The notes: generated from the letters alone by a model not told the origin. 64,000 nt of DNA from Ryuthela nishihirai (GCA_038380435.1 JAWZYU010000013.1:69031446-69095445), one strand, 5' to 3'; positions 1 to 13,058 are shown, counted from the first letter of the stretch. Numbers and translations are program-made.

Positions 1-504
1 CTACCTGGTTATGAAAAGCTATGGCCATCTAGAGCCGGGGCAAGGAATACGCCCTATAGGCGCACTTCAACCCCAGCCTCACATGGCAACAGTCCTATAG
101 AAGGAAAGCTGACCACCGGAAGAAACCTTACTTTAATCTATTCCCCGGTTTGCAAATGTGCAAGGATATATAGATCCAAGCTCGATCGGCACCCGGGGTG
201 GAGACAATCCACTGGATACAAATCTCAAGTAAATTATTTTGAGATCTTGATTTTAAACAATATTAGTTTAATATTTAAATAGGTGAAATCATAGGTGAAA
301 TATTTGATATATCATCATAGATGAAATATTTGATAGCAAGTATTGCTGTTTTACGATCGTCTTAACCACTATTTCGGAAATGATGGAAACTATAAACCAA
401 TTGCACTAAAATACTTTTATTCAAGTGATAGATTTAATATCACTATTCGGCTAAATTCTAACGACTAGCAACATTCATGTTAAATATTTCAATTTCAGAA
501 CTCT
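1..504. other. unassigned left edge
   Basis: No gene recognised. The first forward frame is open from base 1 for 93 codons and is cut by the window edge, so a partial coding fragment is possible, but I could not match it to a family. The first 230 bases are less AT-rich than what follows; after that the DNA is AT-rich with short repeats around 285-330. Confidence 0.3.
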
Positions 505-1521
505 TTAAATATTGCAAAAATGGTTTTTAAAATAATTTTTTTGAAGATATTCAGTTTTCTGTGGCATTTTTCTACCAAAAAGGTTATTTCTAAGTTGGGT
601 ATTTTCGAATAAAGTTTTCCATAAATGTAAAATAAAGATTCTTCCAACGTGGAAGAATCCCAATACTTTGATGATGAACAGATGACTCCTGTTCCAGATA
701 GGCCTTAACTTGCTGGATTTTGTTAGCACTGGCATTGGTGCTGAAGAAGGAGAATACTTCACACGCCTGTAGTTTGACCCTGCTGCTTCATCTCCTTAAC
801 CATTTTGGCCAAAACAATGATGGTGTCCTAATGGCCATTTATAACCATTTTTTCAGGCATGGTGTCACATAGCCACCACTCCTTGTGAAATGGAAAAATT
901 GTGAACATCATCTTCCTTCAGCGAAAGTCTTATCGGAGGATTTGGGGATGCGGTTCATTTTCCCTAACCCAAGCACAGTTGTCGATCTCTTTGGGAGTTG
1001 TATAGTAATAACATCATGTCTCATAACCTGTAACAATGTCCGTTAACAATTTGGAGCCACTAGGTTCAAACATTGGCAGCAACTCCTTGCACGAGTCGAC
1101 TCTAGCCCTTTTTTGCCGTTCTGTCAGTATGTGGGATAATCATTTGGCGCAGATCTTTCGAAACTTTAAATACTGATGAATAATTGTTTTCACACTTCCA
1201 ATCGATACACTGACATCTAAATTTATTACTTAAACGGTGATATGTGGGTTTTCCATAATGAGTTCACGAGCACCCCCAATGGTTCAAGGCTTCATTCCTT
1301 CTTCCTGCAAGAGGGTGGTCTTCCAAGCTCTGCTGTCCTTCTCTGAATTTGCGCATCCATCCCATAACAGTACCATATGAACACACGATTCCCATATACT
1401 TATGATAAATCGGCATGAATTTTTTTCTCGTCGTCTCCAAGCTGCACCCTTGTGAAAGTGCAAAATCTTTCTCCACCTTTAGTACGCTCCGTAACAGCAA
1501 CACACAGATTTCGGAGACCAA
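505..1521 (-). pseudogene. dead mariner-type (Tc1/mariner superfamily) transposase
   Basis: A decayed cut-and-paste transposase read on the minus strand. The N-terminal part (about 1264-1521) holds a helix-turn-helix region ending in the block KFREGQQSLEDHP, typical of the mariner N-terminus in front of the SLEDxxRxGRP-like linker. Downstream, in shifted frames, a second recognition helix (IGSVKTIIHQYLKFRKICAKW, about 1130-1200 region) and the block around the first catalytic aspartate can be read near 1020-1045. There the usual IVTGDE is IVTGYE, so the first catalytic residue is replaced by Tyr. Many stops and frameshifts follow, and the C-terminal part down to about 505 is barely readable. 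The element ends were not located. Family placement within mariner is uncertain; non-function is clear. Confidence 0.75.
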
Positions 1522-1659
1522 ACTTTAGGCGACGCGAGGGAAGAGAGAAATAATGATATGACCTTTGTTTTAACACGTAAGGACAAGTTTGGACAGGCTT
1601 TCAAACAAGTCGTAGCTAATCAACTTCGAAGAAACGAGTGAAAATTGACAGTCACGTGA

Positions 1660-1850
1660 GTAGTTTATTGCCACCATACCGATCCCCCTTTGCACAGTGC
1701 TTTCCCCCCTATGTCGCAATCGTCCACGTTGCCTTCTTGACTTGGACCCCCTATGTCGCAATCGACCGGAAATTGGTCCGTGTTGGTCCACGTTGCCTTC
1801 TGAACTTTGACCCCTATGTTGCAATCAACAGGAAATTGACCCTGGCGTAG
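1660..1850. repeat. short tandem repeat, palindrome 1 left arm
   Basis: About three degenerate units built from ccacgttgccttct and cctatgtcgcaatcgacc in head-to-tail order. Related units recur at 3555-3610 and, mirrored, at 15075-15265. Confidence 0.75.
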
Positions 1851-1934
1851 CAACTGTCGTGGTATTAATAATTCATAATTAATAATTCATAATTAAAAAT
1901 TCCCCCCCCCCCTTTTAAACCCTTGTGCTATCTA

Positions 1935-2835
1935 GTTTTTAACTCTAATTTTAAGTCCTCCTTCTCGAATAGTCTCGATTTTTCTTTATTTCAGACTTAC
2001 CTTTTATTTTAAAACCTCGATTTTGCAAACCCCCTGGTTGACCTATATTTTAAGCCCTACCTATATTTTAAGTCATGGATTTTGCAAACCACATGGTTGA
2101 CCTATATTTCAGATTCACCTTTTATTTTAAAACCTCGATTTTGCAAATCCCCTGGTTGACCTATATTTTAAGCTCCCCTTCTCGAATAGTCTCGATTTTT
2201 CTTTATTTCAGACCCCCCAATGGTTGACTTATATTTTAAACCCTCCACTTGCAAACCCCCTGGTTGACCTATATTTTAAGCCCTACCTATATTTTAAGCT
2301 CCCCTTCTCGAATAGTCTCGATTTTTCTTTATTTCAGACTCGCCTTTTATTTTAAAATCTCGATTTTGCAAACCCCCTGGTTGAGCTATATTTTAAGCTC
2401 CCCTTCTCGAATAGTCTCGATTTTTCTTTATTTCAGACTCACCTTTCATTTTAAGCCCTCTTCATAGACCTAACCCCCCTGGTTGACCTATATTTTAAGC
2501 TCCCCTTCTCGAATAGTCTCGATTTTTCTTTATTTCAGACTCCCCAATGGTTGACTTATATTTTAAACCCTCCACTTGCAAACCCCCTGGTTGACCTATA
2601 TTTTAAGCCCTACTTATATTTTAAGCTCCCCTTCTCGAATAGTCTCGATTTTTCTTTATTTCAGACTCGCCTTTTATTTTAAAACCTCGATTTTGCAAAT
2701 CCCCTGGTTGAGCTATATTTTAAGCTCCCCTTCTCGAATAGTCTCGATTTTTCTTTATTTCAGACTCACCTACATTTTAAGCCCGGGATTTTGCAGACCC
2801 TCCTGGTTGACCTATATTTTAAGTCCCCTCTTTCC
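1935..2835. repeat. satellite-like array, left arm
   Basis: Tandem array of modules with the recurring cores ggttgacctatattttaag, ctcgaatagtctcgattt and ttctttatttcagactc. Modules recur at intervals of tens of bases, and a higher-order repeat of 327 bp is visible (2249 against 2576). Long open frames here are by-products of the repeats. A smaller group of the same modules lies at 3600-3770. Confidence 0.85.
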
Positions 2836-2839
2836 CTCG

Positions 2840-3554
2840 GATTACAAGTCTCAGAATAATTCCGCAGAAAAGGATGACACAAGTCTCAATTGTAAAAATC
2901 AACTCTCAAAGTTGTATTCTTATTAATTAAAACCCTTTCTATTAAAAGTTACCTCTATTAAAAATCTTTTGGTGTTCATTTTGCCAGGACTGCTAAACGA
3001 TTCCCTTTTATTAAATTTCAATTCTTTGGGATTCATTTTTTCCAACCCCGTTAATCGATCCCCTAGTAAATAAAAACTCTCACTCACCTTTATTAAAATC
3101 ATCCAGCGCTCGTAATAAATCAGTTTACTCTAAATGGACTTAATCGGAAAAAAAAATCATTCCATCGCTAGCGTACCTCCACGTTCGGGAAAAAGCCTCA
3201 TCGGATCCAAGGTCCACGTATTTTACTAGAAGAATGACACAGTAACTGTTTCAGAGAAAAATTAATAAAATTTGGTTTAAATTATTCGCAGGTCTTGTAT
3301 ATAAGATCTACCTTGCAATAGACGTTCAACAGGCTAAAAGTTTTCCAAGTCCGTTATCGGTGTATCGGAAATCGTACGTTTCCTGTAGACATCCTTCAGA
3401 TCGCTTATTAGGGGGTAGCAACAGCACTTTCGCCACATCACACGATATGGTGCAATCCTTTATCAGCTGGAAGGTCGAAAGGTCAAATGTCCAGCGCTTC
3501 ACTGTGTCTGCATTTGACACTGATAAGGTTTAAAAATAGATATTTCCTAGAATC
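2840..3554. other. unassigned segment of palindrome 1 left arm
   Basis: No recognised gene or transposon. A 64-codon minus-strand frame (3326-3520) is preserved in both arms, but this is expected from near-identity of the arms and is not evidence of selection. Confidence 0.4.
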
Positions 3555-3770
3555 CACATTGCCTTCTCAGATTGGACTTTGACCCCTATGTCGCAACCGA
3601 CCATATTTTAAGTCCTCTTCATAGACCCCATGGTTGACCTATATTTTAAGTCCCCTTCTCGAATTTTCTTGTTTTTTCCCTGTTTAACCCATATTTTAAG
3701 CCCTCCCCTCTTCATAGACCCACCTATTGATCCACCTATATTTTAAGCCCTCCCCTCTTTAAACCAAATC
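3555..3770. repeat. second block of palindrome 1 satellite modules
   Basis: Starts with a ttgccttct / cctatgtcgcaa unit like those at 1660-1850 and continues with several tattttaag modules like those at 1935-2835, in the same orientation. Mirrored at about 13156-13371. Confidence 0.75.
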
Positions 3771-3867
3771 AGTTTTTGCGCATTTAATCGGTGTCATCCA
3801 ACGTCCATACTATTTTTAGTACGTCTCCTGTATTTTAAAAAAAAAATATTGGCTTTCGTCGCCGTAT

Positions 3868-3965
3868 TTGAACGCACTACCTCAGTGCCGATAGCTGAAG
3901 CGTCATCGCCAGGGCGCGGATTTTCGCGGAGATAAATCTCAACTCTGGCCCTGCTATCCGCTCGA
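3868..3965 (-). repeat. SINE-B fragment (fossil)
   Basis: On the minus strand it contains gttgagatttatctccgcg followed by gccctg, matching the region just after the tRNA-like head of the better preserved SINE-B at 29434-29803. The head is not recognisable. Mirrored at about 12961-13058. Confidence 0.55.
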
Positions 3966-3969
3966 CAAT

Positions 3970-5645
3970 ATTTGCTACTGATAAAACGATTTCCTTCATT
4001 AAAAATAAAAACTAATTAAATAATGGGGTATCACCGGGAAAATATTGGGAAGAACCCAAACTGATTTCGTGCTAAAACATCTCCAGATTTCAGCTTACTT
4101 GAAAAACTATTGTTAGAAATGAACCAGTGACTTGAATCACTCAACTTCCATAAGAATACACAATTATGGTACAGTGTCGGGAAGAAATATGTTTCAACGA
4201 AATTCAATTGCATGTATTACGATCAGCAAAATAATTTAGTGGACAAAGTTTAAAATAGTTATTAAATGGTACCTTACAGTGCAAGTGCGCTTCAGGCGAA
4301 AAGTCTCCCCTTCGAACACTGCACCCCGTTTTTCCGAAGTAACTGTGTCACAAGTTTTCCTACATCATCCCTAAACAGAGAATCGGATTCAATGTGCAAG
4401 AAGATCAAGACCTCATTTGAAGGAGCACATAGTGGATACTGTATTCCATAGTGAAACGAACATTGCCCTCTTGCGGGACCTAGTTATATCCCTACTCCAA
4501 GAGAATTACTAATGAAAACGTGCTATTGTTAATTATGTAATTCCGACAAAAAATGTTTTGTCTGTTTTAACCACTTTGTATCCTGCAATAGGAAACACTG
4601 AACACCTTAACAAATATATACGTTTAGAAGAAAACACATCAGGTCTAATTTTCCCTTTAACAATCTGGATACGAGAAAGAGATGTTCCCACTCTACATCA
4701 CACCATTCAGATTTAAAGCGCACGCAAATCTCCTACTGTTATCAGACGATGAAAAGCAGCATTATTGTTCCATTAAGAATTTGTTTCTATGAAATTCAAA
4801 GGGAGAATGCTGTTTTCCATATTATAGGGAATGCAATTAATACATTCCTTGCAGATGGATGTCCTTTAGGTTATGAAATAATCTTATTAGAACGCTTAAA
4901 ATTGAGATGACACACATTAGCTCCTCGGAGAAGCGCTAGCGGGTAGAAGAATATACCCGTGTAATGAAAATATTCATTCGACATAAAAAAACCTACGCCA
5001 ATATCGCGTACACTGACGTGCTCCTCTTAGCTGATGTGTTTGGTGGCAGATACTGACCCCTGCTATGTTTACGCAGCTCCTGCCTTCATACCTGAAGATG
5101 ACAAATACTAGAGTTGATAACCTACAATGTACCTTTTTGGAAGGCATACGAGGAGGAATTTCGGTGATATGCAGACAACGAGCATTTAGAAAGAAAAACT
5201 GATTGCAAGTTTGCTTTACTGTCATACAAACCTGAAAAGAGATGAAATGGGTAGTACTTTACCCATGATATAGCCTGTGACTAGGTCGTTAAATCAAATT
5301 ACATGCATAAACGAAAATTAGAAAAACAACGAAATGGTTGGTAAATTCAATGAGAATCACTAAAATGTAAAGAGTGTTGGAATATCTGTAAATGCACACA
5401 CATTTCAGTGGATAGGTGAATATTTTCACAATTCTTTGGAAGTGGAAGGCACAATAACTGTAAAACATACTGTGACGAGAGAGAAAGTATAAAAATGTAG
5501 TGGGATGGTTGTAAAAAATCGCTTCAAAACAGAAAATTACAACGCAAATACTGTAAGATAGAAAAAAAACGACTATTCGACGGTTATTCCAAGCCGCTAT
5601 CTCACGCTCTTTTCAGATTTCCTGGTTCTATAGTTCCCTGGTACG
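3970..5645. other. unassigned segment of palindrome 1 left arm
   Basis: AT-rich sequence with only short chance frames. I recognise no domain, RNA gene or transposon. The right arm mirror is about 11280-12955. Confidence 0.4.
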
Positions 5646-6190
5646 TAGCGCATAAGTGTGGGTGTAGTTGGCTATTTTTCGTTGCAAACACAAGTTGTTT
5701 TCACTATTAGTTATTTTTCCTGCATGAGAAAACACATTTCTATACTACATTGCGTACACACGGATGGACGAATATCACAAAATACTTTGCATATAGAAAA
5801 CATCAGTAAAGAACCACAGAAGTTTGGAAATTTAAAATCTGAAAACTCAGTGTTTATAAGAAAACAACAATATTTTCAGTATTTTCATGAAAAGTTCGGT
5901 CCCAGAATCGATCCGCTAGACCTAACTTTGCATTCTCTGACTTCAACCACCGATAAAACGTAATGTAAGCTCTCTCGTCGGTTATCCCAAGCCGCTATCT
6001 CTTTTCAGAGTTTCTGGTCCCCTCGGTACGTTTGAATAAGCGCATAAGTGTGGGTGAAAATGGCTATTTTTCGTTGCAAACACAAGTTTTTCGACAAAGA
6101 TAGGGTGTTTCACTACAATCTAAAATGGGATTTCATGTGTGTTTAGTTATTTTTCCTGCATGAGAATATTTCTAACCAATCTCATAGACA

Positions 6191-6365
6191 GCAGGTTAGT
6201 TACTTCGGATCTAACAAAGCCAAGGTTTGAGATCCATAGTAAGACATGAACGTCTGTGTTGTTTTCCTACCAAGATCCCGACATCCTCTCACCCCCTTCT
6301 ACTGGGTCGTATGAAAAAATCCTGTAACTGTTGCGACAATTAGCTGCGTGAAGGTGTATTTATTT
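6191..6365 (+). repeat. SINE-A fossil in tandem copy
   Basis: Aligns with SINE-A from the B-box-like part to the tail: ggtttgagatccatagtaag corresponds to ggttcgagccccgggtaag, then the catcctctca block, and last the agctgcgtgaaggtgtattt tail. Heavily substituted. Mirrored at about 10560-10734. Confidence 0.7.
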
Positions 6366-6908
6366 TTAAAGCAAAGACACACTAATTTCGGACTCGCTAG
6401 CTAGAGAACAATATATTAACTTGCTAAAGTTTGATTTTAACGATCAGATAGTGTATACATCACCACTTTTTTAGTTCATACTAATATCATTGTCTCATTA
6501 TAAGCGATTTCATACAAAGAGATACGCACTCTATGTTTCACATCTAAATCTATAGAGATAACGATCACTACCCATGGAACACATCTGTGAAAAAACACGC
6601 TATGATAGGGTTTGAGAAAGATTTTTAGTCCATGGGGGGTGCTGCACTGCAGGAAAGCACATTATCTTTGATATCAGAACCGACATGAAAGTTATACTGT
6701 TTGGGTTTGAGAAAGATTCTTTAGTTCACGGGGCACCACATGAATAAATGCATAAGTACGGGTGAAGATGGCTATTTTTCGCTGCAAACACAAGTTTTTC
6801 GACAAAGATAGGGTGTTTCACTACAATCTAACACGGGATTTCATGTGTGTTTAGTTATTTTTCCTGCATGAGAATATTTCTAACCTATCTCATAGACAGC
6901 AGGTTAGT

Positions 6909-7075
6909 TACTTCGGATCTAACAAAGCCAAGGTTTGAGATCCATAGTAAGACATGAACGTCTGTGTTGTTTTCCTACCAAGATCCCGACATCCTCTCAC
7001 CCCCTTCTATTGGGTCGTATGAAAAAATCCTCTAACTGTTGCGGCAATTAGCTGCGTGAAGGTGTATTTATTTTT
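6909..7075 (+). repeat. SINE-A fossil in second tandem copy
   Basis: Same fossil as at 6191-6365, duplicated with the host segment, with few differences from it. Mirrored at about 9850-10016. Confidence 0.7.
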
Positions 7076-8090
7076 AAAGCAAAGACACACTAATTTTGGA
7101 CTCGCTAGCTACAGAACGATATAGTAATTTGCTAAAATTTGATTTTAACGATCAGATAGTGTATACATCACCACTTTTTTAGTTCATACTAATAACTTCT
7201 AACTTTTAAAGGAAATATTGTCTCATTATAAGCGATTTCATACAAAGAGATACGCACTCTATGTTTCACATTTAAATCTATAGAAATAACGATCACTACC
7301 CATGGAACACATCTGTGAAAAAACACGGTATGATAGGGTTTGAGAAAGATTTTTACCCTATGGGGTGGTTCACTGCAGGAAAGCACATTATCTTTGATAT
7401 CAGAACCTACGTGAAAGTTATACTGTTTGGGTTTGAGAAAGATTCTTTAGTTCACAGGGCACCGCATGAATAAGCGCATAAGTGTGGGTGAAGATGGCTA
7501 TTTTTCGCTGCAAACACAAGTTTTTCGACAAAGATAGGGTGTTTCACTACAATCTAACACGGGATTTCATATTTGTTTAGTTATTTTTCCCTGCATATTT
7601 CTATACTAGTGTGGAATTCTTAGAACAAGTGGTACTATGTTCGTGTGAAAGTGGTTCTGGCAAGCACACGTTTTTTGATAATGTCATGCACCCTGTTTGG
7701 GAAGAACACTGTCTATGGAGCATTACTCCTGTAAATTCCATAAGCATAATGATTTCAGCTGTATGTGAACCAAACATTCACTTGAGAAGAATATTTAAAA
7801 AACATCAGTGTGAACTCATGGATACATAAAACGTGTCTCTTTCTTGTGTCTCTTCATATCTATATACTATTCTCACGAACACAAAAGATAGAACTTTCGA
7901 AGGAAGATGATCAGTGCAACAGTTAAGAAACTGATTTTCTGTGTTTTGGGGCTTTTCACCAATGCCATCTAGGGGCAAATATGTTGACTGTCTGATTCGA
8001 GTAAAAACAAGATTATTACTTTTAAGCAGTCGGTTTATGAATATGTAGGAGAACGTTTTTCTGATCTTATGCAAAATATATTCTTGTGTG

Positions 8091-8834
8091 CAAAATATAT
8101 TCTTGTCCTCTTTTTTGAAACAAGGATTTTTTCAGTAGTATTACGATTTATCATCCTTCGTCCCCTTGCGCGAAACAACAGGATTTCGATCGCTTCAGGT
8201 CATGTTTCAGCTGTTAGTATCCCTCCACTTCGTTCTTAACGCATCAGGATGTTGTGTTATTCTAAGTTTGAAATATTCTCGGTTGAATGTCCTCTTCTGT
8301 ATTAGCAAAACACACACACACACACGCTTTGTTCGTTACGAGACATCTGACAGGAAACGTAACGTAAGACGTAACGTAAGACAGTCGTGTTCAAAAAATA
8401 TTCGAACGTGCTGAAGAAAAATCCTTACATCTCCTGAAATATGAGTATTGAAGTTAAGATCTGTGATGAAATATTTTGCGTAACCACTAGTCTCGTTTTA
8501 AATTGTTAGCTTCTTCTGTAGCAAGCAAGTGTCCGTAAGACAATATGTTTATTCTTGCATGTGAACAAAACACACATACGATAACATATACACATAAAGA
8601 TGAAAGACACACACACACAGAGAGAGCCATGAAGACGTATACACACACATGAAAACATACGCACGCACACACTCATCCGCACACAGAAACATACACACAC
8701 ACACAAACATGAAAGCATACGCACGCACAAACATACAATTACAGAGACGAAACAAGTGTGTGAGAAAAAACTTAGTCTATTGCACGGATATATGCATACA
8801 CTTAGAAAGACATCCGTTGAATAATACCATACAC
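8091..8834. repeat. palindrome 1 spacer with CA-rich microsatellites
   Basis: The 744-bp unpaired centre between the arms. It has a perfect CA run near 8312-8326 and an imperfect CA/CG-rich tract at about 8609-8730 made of acacac, cgcacg and catac blocks. Apparent reading frames of 60-116 codons are products of the dinucleotide repeats. No gene is supported. Confidence 0.85.
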
Positions 8835-11800
8835 CACACAAGAATATATTTTGCATAAGATCAGAAAAACATTCTCCTACATATTCATAAACCGACTGCT
8901 TAAAAGTAATAATCTTGTTTTTACTCGAATCAGACAGTCAACATATTTGCCCCTAGATGGCATTGGTGAAAAGCCCCAAAACACAGAAAATCAGTTTCTT
9001 AACTGTTGCACTGATCATCTTCCTTCGAAAGTTCTATCTTTTGTGTTCGTGAGAATAGTATATAGATATGAAGAGACACAAGAAAGAGACACGTTTTATG
9101 TATCCATGAGTTCACACTGATGTTTTTTAAATATTCTTCTCAAGTGAATGTTTGGTTCACATACAGCTGAAATCATTATGCTTATGGAATTTACAGGAGT
9201 AATGCTCCATAGACAGTGTTCTTCCCAAACAGGGTGCATGACATTATCAAAAAACGTGTGCTTGCCAGAACCACTTTCACACGAACATAGTACCACTTGT
9301 TCTAAGAATTCCACACTAGTATAGAAATATGCAGGGAAAAATAACTAAACAAATATGAAATCCCGTGTTAGATTGTAGTGAAACACCCTATCTTTGTCGA
9401 AAAACTTGTGTTTGCAGCGAAAAATAGCCATCTTCACCCACACTTATGCGCTTATTCATGCGGTGCCCTGTGAACTAAAGAATCTTTCTCAAACCCAAAC
9501 AGTATAACTTTCACGTAGGTTCTGATATCAAAGATAATGTGCTTTCCTGCAGTGAACCACCCCATAGGGTAAAAATCTTTCTCAAACCCTATCATACCGT
9601 GTTTTTTCACAGATGTGTTCCATGGGTAGTGATCGTTATTTCTATAGATTTAAATGTGAAACATAGAGTGCGTATCTCTTTGTATGAAATCGCTTATAAT
9701 GAGACAATATTTCCTTTAAAAGTTAGAAGTTATTAGTATGAACTAAAAAAGTGGTGATGTATACACTATCTGATCGTTAAAATCAAATTTTAGCAAATTA
9801 CTATATCGTTCTGTAGCTAGCGAGTCCAAAATTAGTGTGTCTTTGCTTTAAAAATAAATACACCTTCACGCAGCTAATTGCCGCAACAGTTAGAGGATTT
9901 TTTCATACGACCCAATAGAAGGGGGTGAGAGGATGTCGGGATCTTGGTAGGAAAACAACACAGACGTTCATGTCTTACTATGGATCTCAAACCTTGGCTT
10001 TGTTAGATCCGAAGTAACTAACCTGCTGTCTATGAGATAGGTTAGAAATATTCTCATGCAGGAAAAATAACTAAACACACATGAAATCCCGTGTTAGATT
10101 GTAGTGAAACACCCTATCTTTGTCGAAAAACTTGTGTTTGCAGCGAAAAATAGCCATCTTCACCCGTACTTATGCATTTATTCATGTGGTGCCCCGTGAA
10201 CTAAAGAATCTTTCTCAAACCCAAACAGTATAACTTTCATGTCGGTTCTGATATCAAAGATAATGTGCTTTCCTGCAGTGCAGCACCCCCCATGGACTAA
10301 AAATCTTTCTCAAACCCTATCATAGCGTGTTTTTTCACAGATGTGTTCCATGGGTAGTGATCGTTATCTCTATAGATTTAGATGTGAAACATAGAGTGCG
10401 TATCTCTTTGTATGAAATCGCTTATAATGAGACAATGATATTAGTATGAACTAAAAAAGTGGTGATGTATACACTATCTGATCGTTAAAATCAAACTTTA
10501 GCAAGTTAATATATTGTTCTCTAGCTAGCGAGTCCGAAATTAGTGTGTCTTTGCTTTAAAAATAAATACACCTTCACGCAGCTAATTGTCGCAACAGTTA
10601 CAGGATTTTTTCATACGACCCAGTAGAAGGGGGTGAGAGGATGTCGGGATCTTGGTAGGAAAACAACACAGACGTTCATGTCTTACTATGGATCTCAAAC
10701 CTTGGCTTTGTTAGATCCGAAGTAACTAACCTGCTGTCTATGAGATTGGTTAGAAATATTCTCATGCAGGAAAAATAACTAAACACACATGAAATCCCAT
10801 TTTAGATTGTAGTGAAACACCCTATCTTTGTCGAAAAACTTGTGTTTGCAACGAAAAATAGCCATTTTCACCCACACTTATGCGCTTATTCAAACGTACC
10901 GAGGGGACCAGAAACTCTGAAAAGAGATAGCGGCTTGGGATAACCGACGAGAGAGCTTACATTACGTTTTATCGGTGGTTGAAGTCAGAGAATGCAAAGT
11001 TAGGTCTAGCGGATCGATTCTGGGACCGAACTTTTCATGAAAATACTGAAAATATTGTTGTTTTCTTATAAACACTGAGTTTTCAGATTTTAAATTTCCA
11101 AACTTCTGTGGTTCTTTACTGATGTTTTCTATATGCAAAGTATTTTGTGATATTCGTCCATCCGTGTGTACGCAATGTAGTATAGAAATGTGTTTTCTCA
11201 TGCAGGAAAAATAACTAATAGTGAAAACAACTTGTGTTTGCAACGAAAAATAGCCAACTACACCCACACTTATGCGCTACGTACCAGGGAACTATAGAAC
11301 CAGGAAATCTGAAAAGAGCGTGAGATAGCGGCTTGGAATAACCGTCGGAATAGTCGTTTTTTTTCTATCTTACAGTATTTGCGTTGTAATTTTCTGTTTT
11401 GAAGCGATTTTTTACAACCATCCCACTACATTTTTATACTTTCTCTCTCGTCACAGTATGTTTTACAGTTATTGTGCCTTCCACTTCCAAAGAATTGTGA
11501 AAATATTCACCTATCCACTGAAATGTGTGTGCATTTACAGATATTCCAACACTCTTTACATTTTAGTGATTCTCATTGAATTTACCAACCATTTCGTTGT
11601 TTTTCTAATTTTCGTTTATGCATGTAATTTGATTTAACGACCTAGTCATAGGCTATATCATGGGTAAAGTACTACCCATTTCATCTCTTTTCAGGTTTGT
11701 ATGACAGTAAAGCAAACTTGCAATCAGTTTTTCTTTCTAAATGCTCGTTGTCTGCATATCACCGAAATTCCTCCTCGTATGCCTTCCAAAAAGGTACATT

Positions 11801-12960
11801 GTAGGTTATCAACTCTAGTATTTGTCATCTTCAGGTATGAAGGCAGGAGCTGCGTAAACATAGCAGGGGTCAGTATCTGCCACCAAACACATCAGCTAAG
11901 AGGAGCACGTCAGTGTACGCGATATTGGCGTAGGTTTTTTTATGTCGAATGAATATTTTCATTACACGGGTATATTCTTCTACCCGCTAGCGCTTCTCCG
12001 AGGAGCTAATGTGTGTCATCTCAATTTTAAGCGTTCTAATAAGATTATTTCATAACCTAAAGGACATCCATCTGCAAGGAATGTATTAATTGCATTCCCT
12101 ATAATATGGAAAACAGCATTCTCCCTTTGAATTTCATAGAAACAAATTCTTAATGGAACAATAATGCTGCTTTTCATCGTCTGATAACAGTAGGAGATTT
12201 GCGTGCGCTTTAAATCTGAATGGTGTGATGTAGAGTGGGAACATCTCTTTCTCGTATCCAGATTGTTAAAGGGAAAATTAGACCTGATGTGTTTTCTTCT
12301 AAACGTATATATTTGTTAAGGTGTTCAGTGTTTCCTATTGCAGGATACAAAGTGGTTAAAACAGACAAAACATTTTTTGTCGGAATTACATAATTAACAA
12401 TAGCACGTTTTCATTAGTAATTCTCTTGGAGTAGGGATATAACTAGGTCCCGCAAGAGGGCAATGTTCGTTTCACTATGGAGTACAGTATCCACTATGTG
12501 CTCCTTCAAATGAGGTCTTGATCTTCTTGCACATTGAATCCGATTCTCTGTTTAGGGATGATGTAGGAAAACTTGTGACACAGTTACTTCGGAAAAACGG
12601 GGTGCAGTGTTCGAAGGGGAGACTTTTCGCCTGAAGCGCACTTGCACTGTAAGGTACCATTTAATAACTATTTTAAACTTTGTCCACTAAATTATTTTTC
12701 TGATCGTAATACATGCAATTGAATTTCGTTGAAACATATTTCTTCCCGACACTGTACCATAATTGTGTATTCTTATGGAAGTTGAGTGATTCAAGTCACT
12801 GGTTCATTTCTAACAATAGTTTTTCAAGTAAGCTGAAATCTGGAGATGTTTTAGCACGAAATCAGTTTGGGTTCTTCCCAATATTTTCCCGGTGATACCC
12901 CATTATTTAATTAGTTTTTATTTTTAATGAAGGAAATCGTTTTATCAGTAGCAAATATTG

Positions 12961-13058
12961 TCGAGCGGATAGCAGGGCCAGAGTTGAGATTTATCTCCGC
13001 GAAAATCCGCGCCCTGGCGATGACGCTTCAGCTATCGGCACTGAGGTAGTGCGTTCAA
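12961..13058 (+). repeat. SINE-B fragment, right arm mirror
   Basis: Mirror of 3868-3965, here in forward orientation with gttgagatttatctccgcg. Confidence 0.55.

Larger units (their letters stand above)
5650..7600 (+). repeat. tandem segmental duplication inside left arm
   Basis: A module starting gcataagtgtgggtg followed by ggctatttttcg begins at 5650, 6042, 6750 and 7476. The two central copies are complete, with periods of about 708 and 726 bp; the first and last are partial. The complete copies each contain a fossil SINE-A. The right arm carries the mirror image at about 9325-11275. Confidence 0.85.
1653..8090 (+). repeat. palindrome 1, left arm
   Basis: This 6438-bp segment is the reverse complement of 8835-15272. 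Paired coordinates add to 16925-16926 along almost the whole length, with tiny indels. The outer limit is set by a mismatch next to the shared CACGTGAG at 1653 and the inner limit by a mismatch at 8091. Contents are a short-unit repeat, a satellite-like array, a SINE-B fragment, and a segment of about 0.7 kb in tandem. No transposase or host gene is recognised. Flanks at 1645-1652 and 15273-15280 show no target-site duplication. Confidence 0.95.

Noticed and set aside
1..285. Gypsy-like pol tail at the window edge
   Set aside because: Basic residues and a 93-codon open frame gave a weak resemblance, but no diagnostic motif could be read.
1935..2835. CRISPR-like array
   Set aside because: Repeats are directly adjacent, degenerate and without regular unique spacers, and the DNA is clearly eukaryotic.
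2249..2926. Two related open frames of 72 and 116 codons
   Set aside because: They are translations of the 327-bp tandem repeat, with no start context or domain, and the same frames appear mirrored at 14000-14677.
3326..3520. 64-codon frame identical in both palindrome arms
   Set aside because: Identity is a consequence of the whole arm being nearly identical; there is no independent sign of selection or a known domain.
8487..8858. Overlapping Cys/Val-rich frames on both strands
   Set aside because: Products of CA-rich microsatellite sequence.
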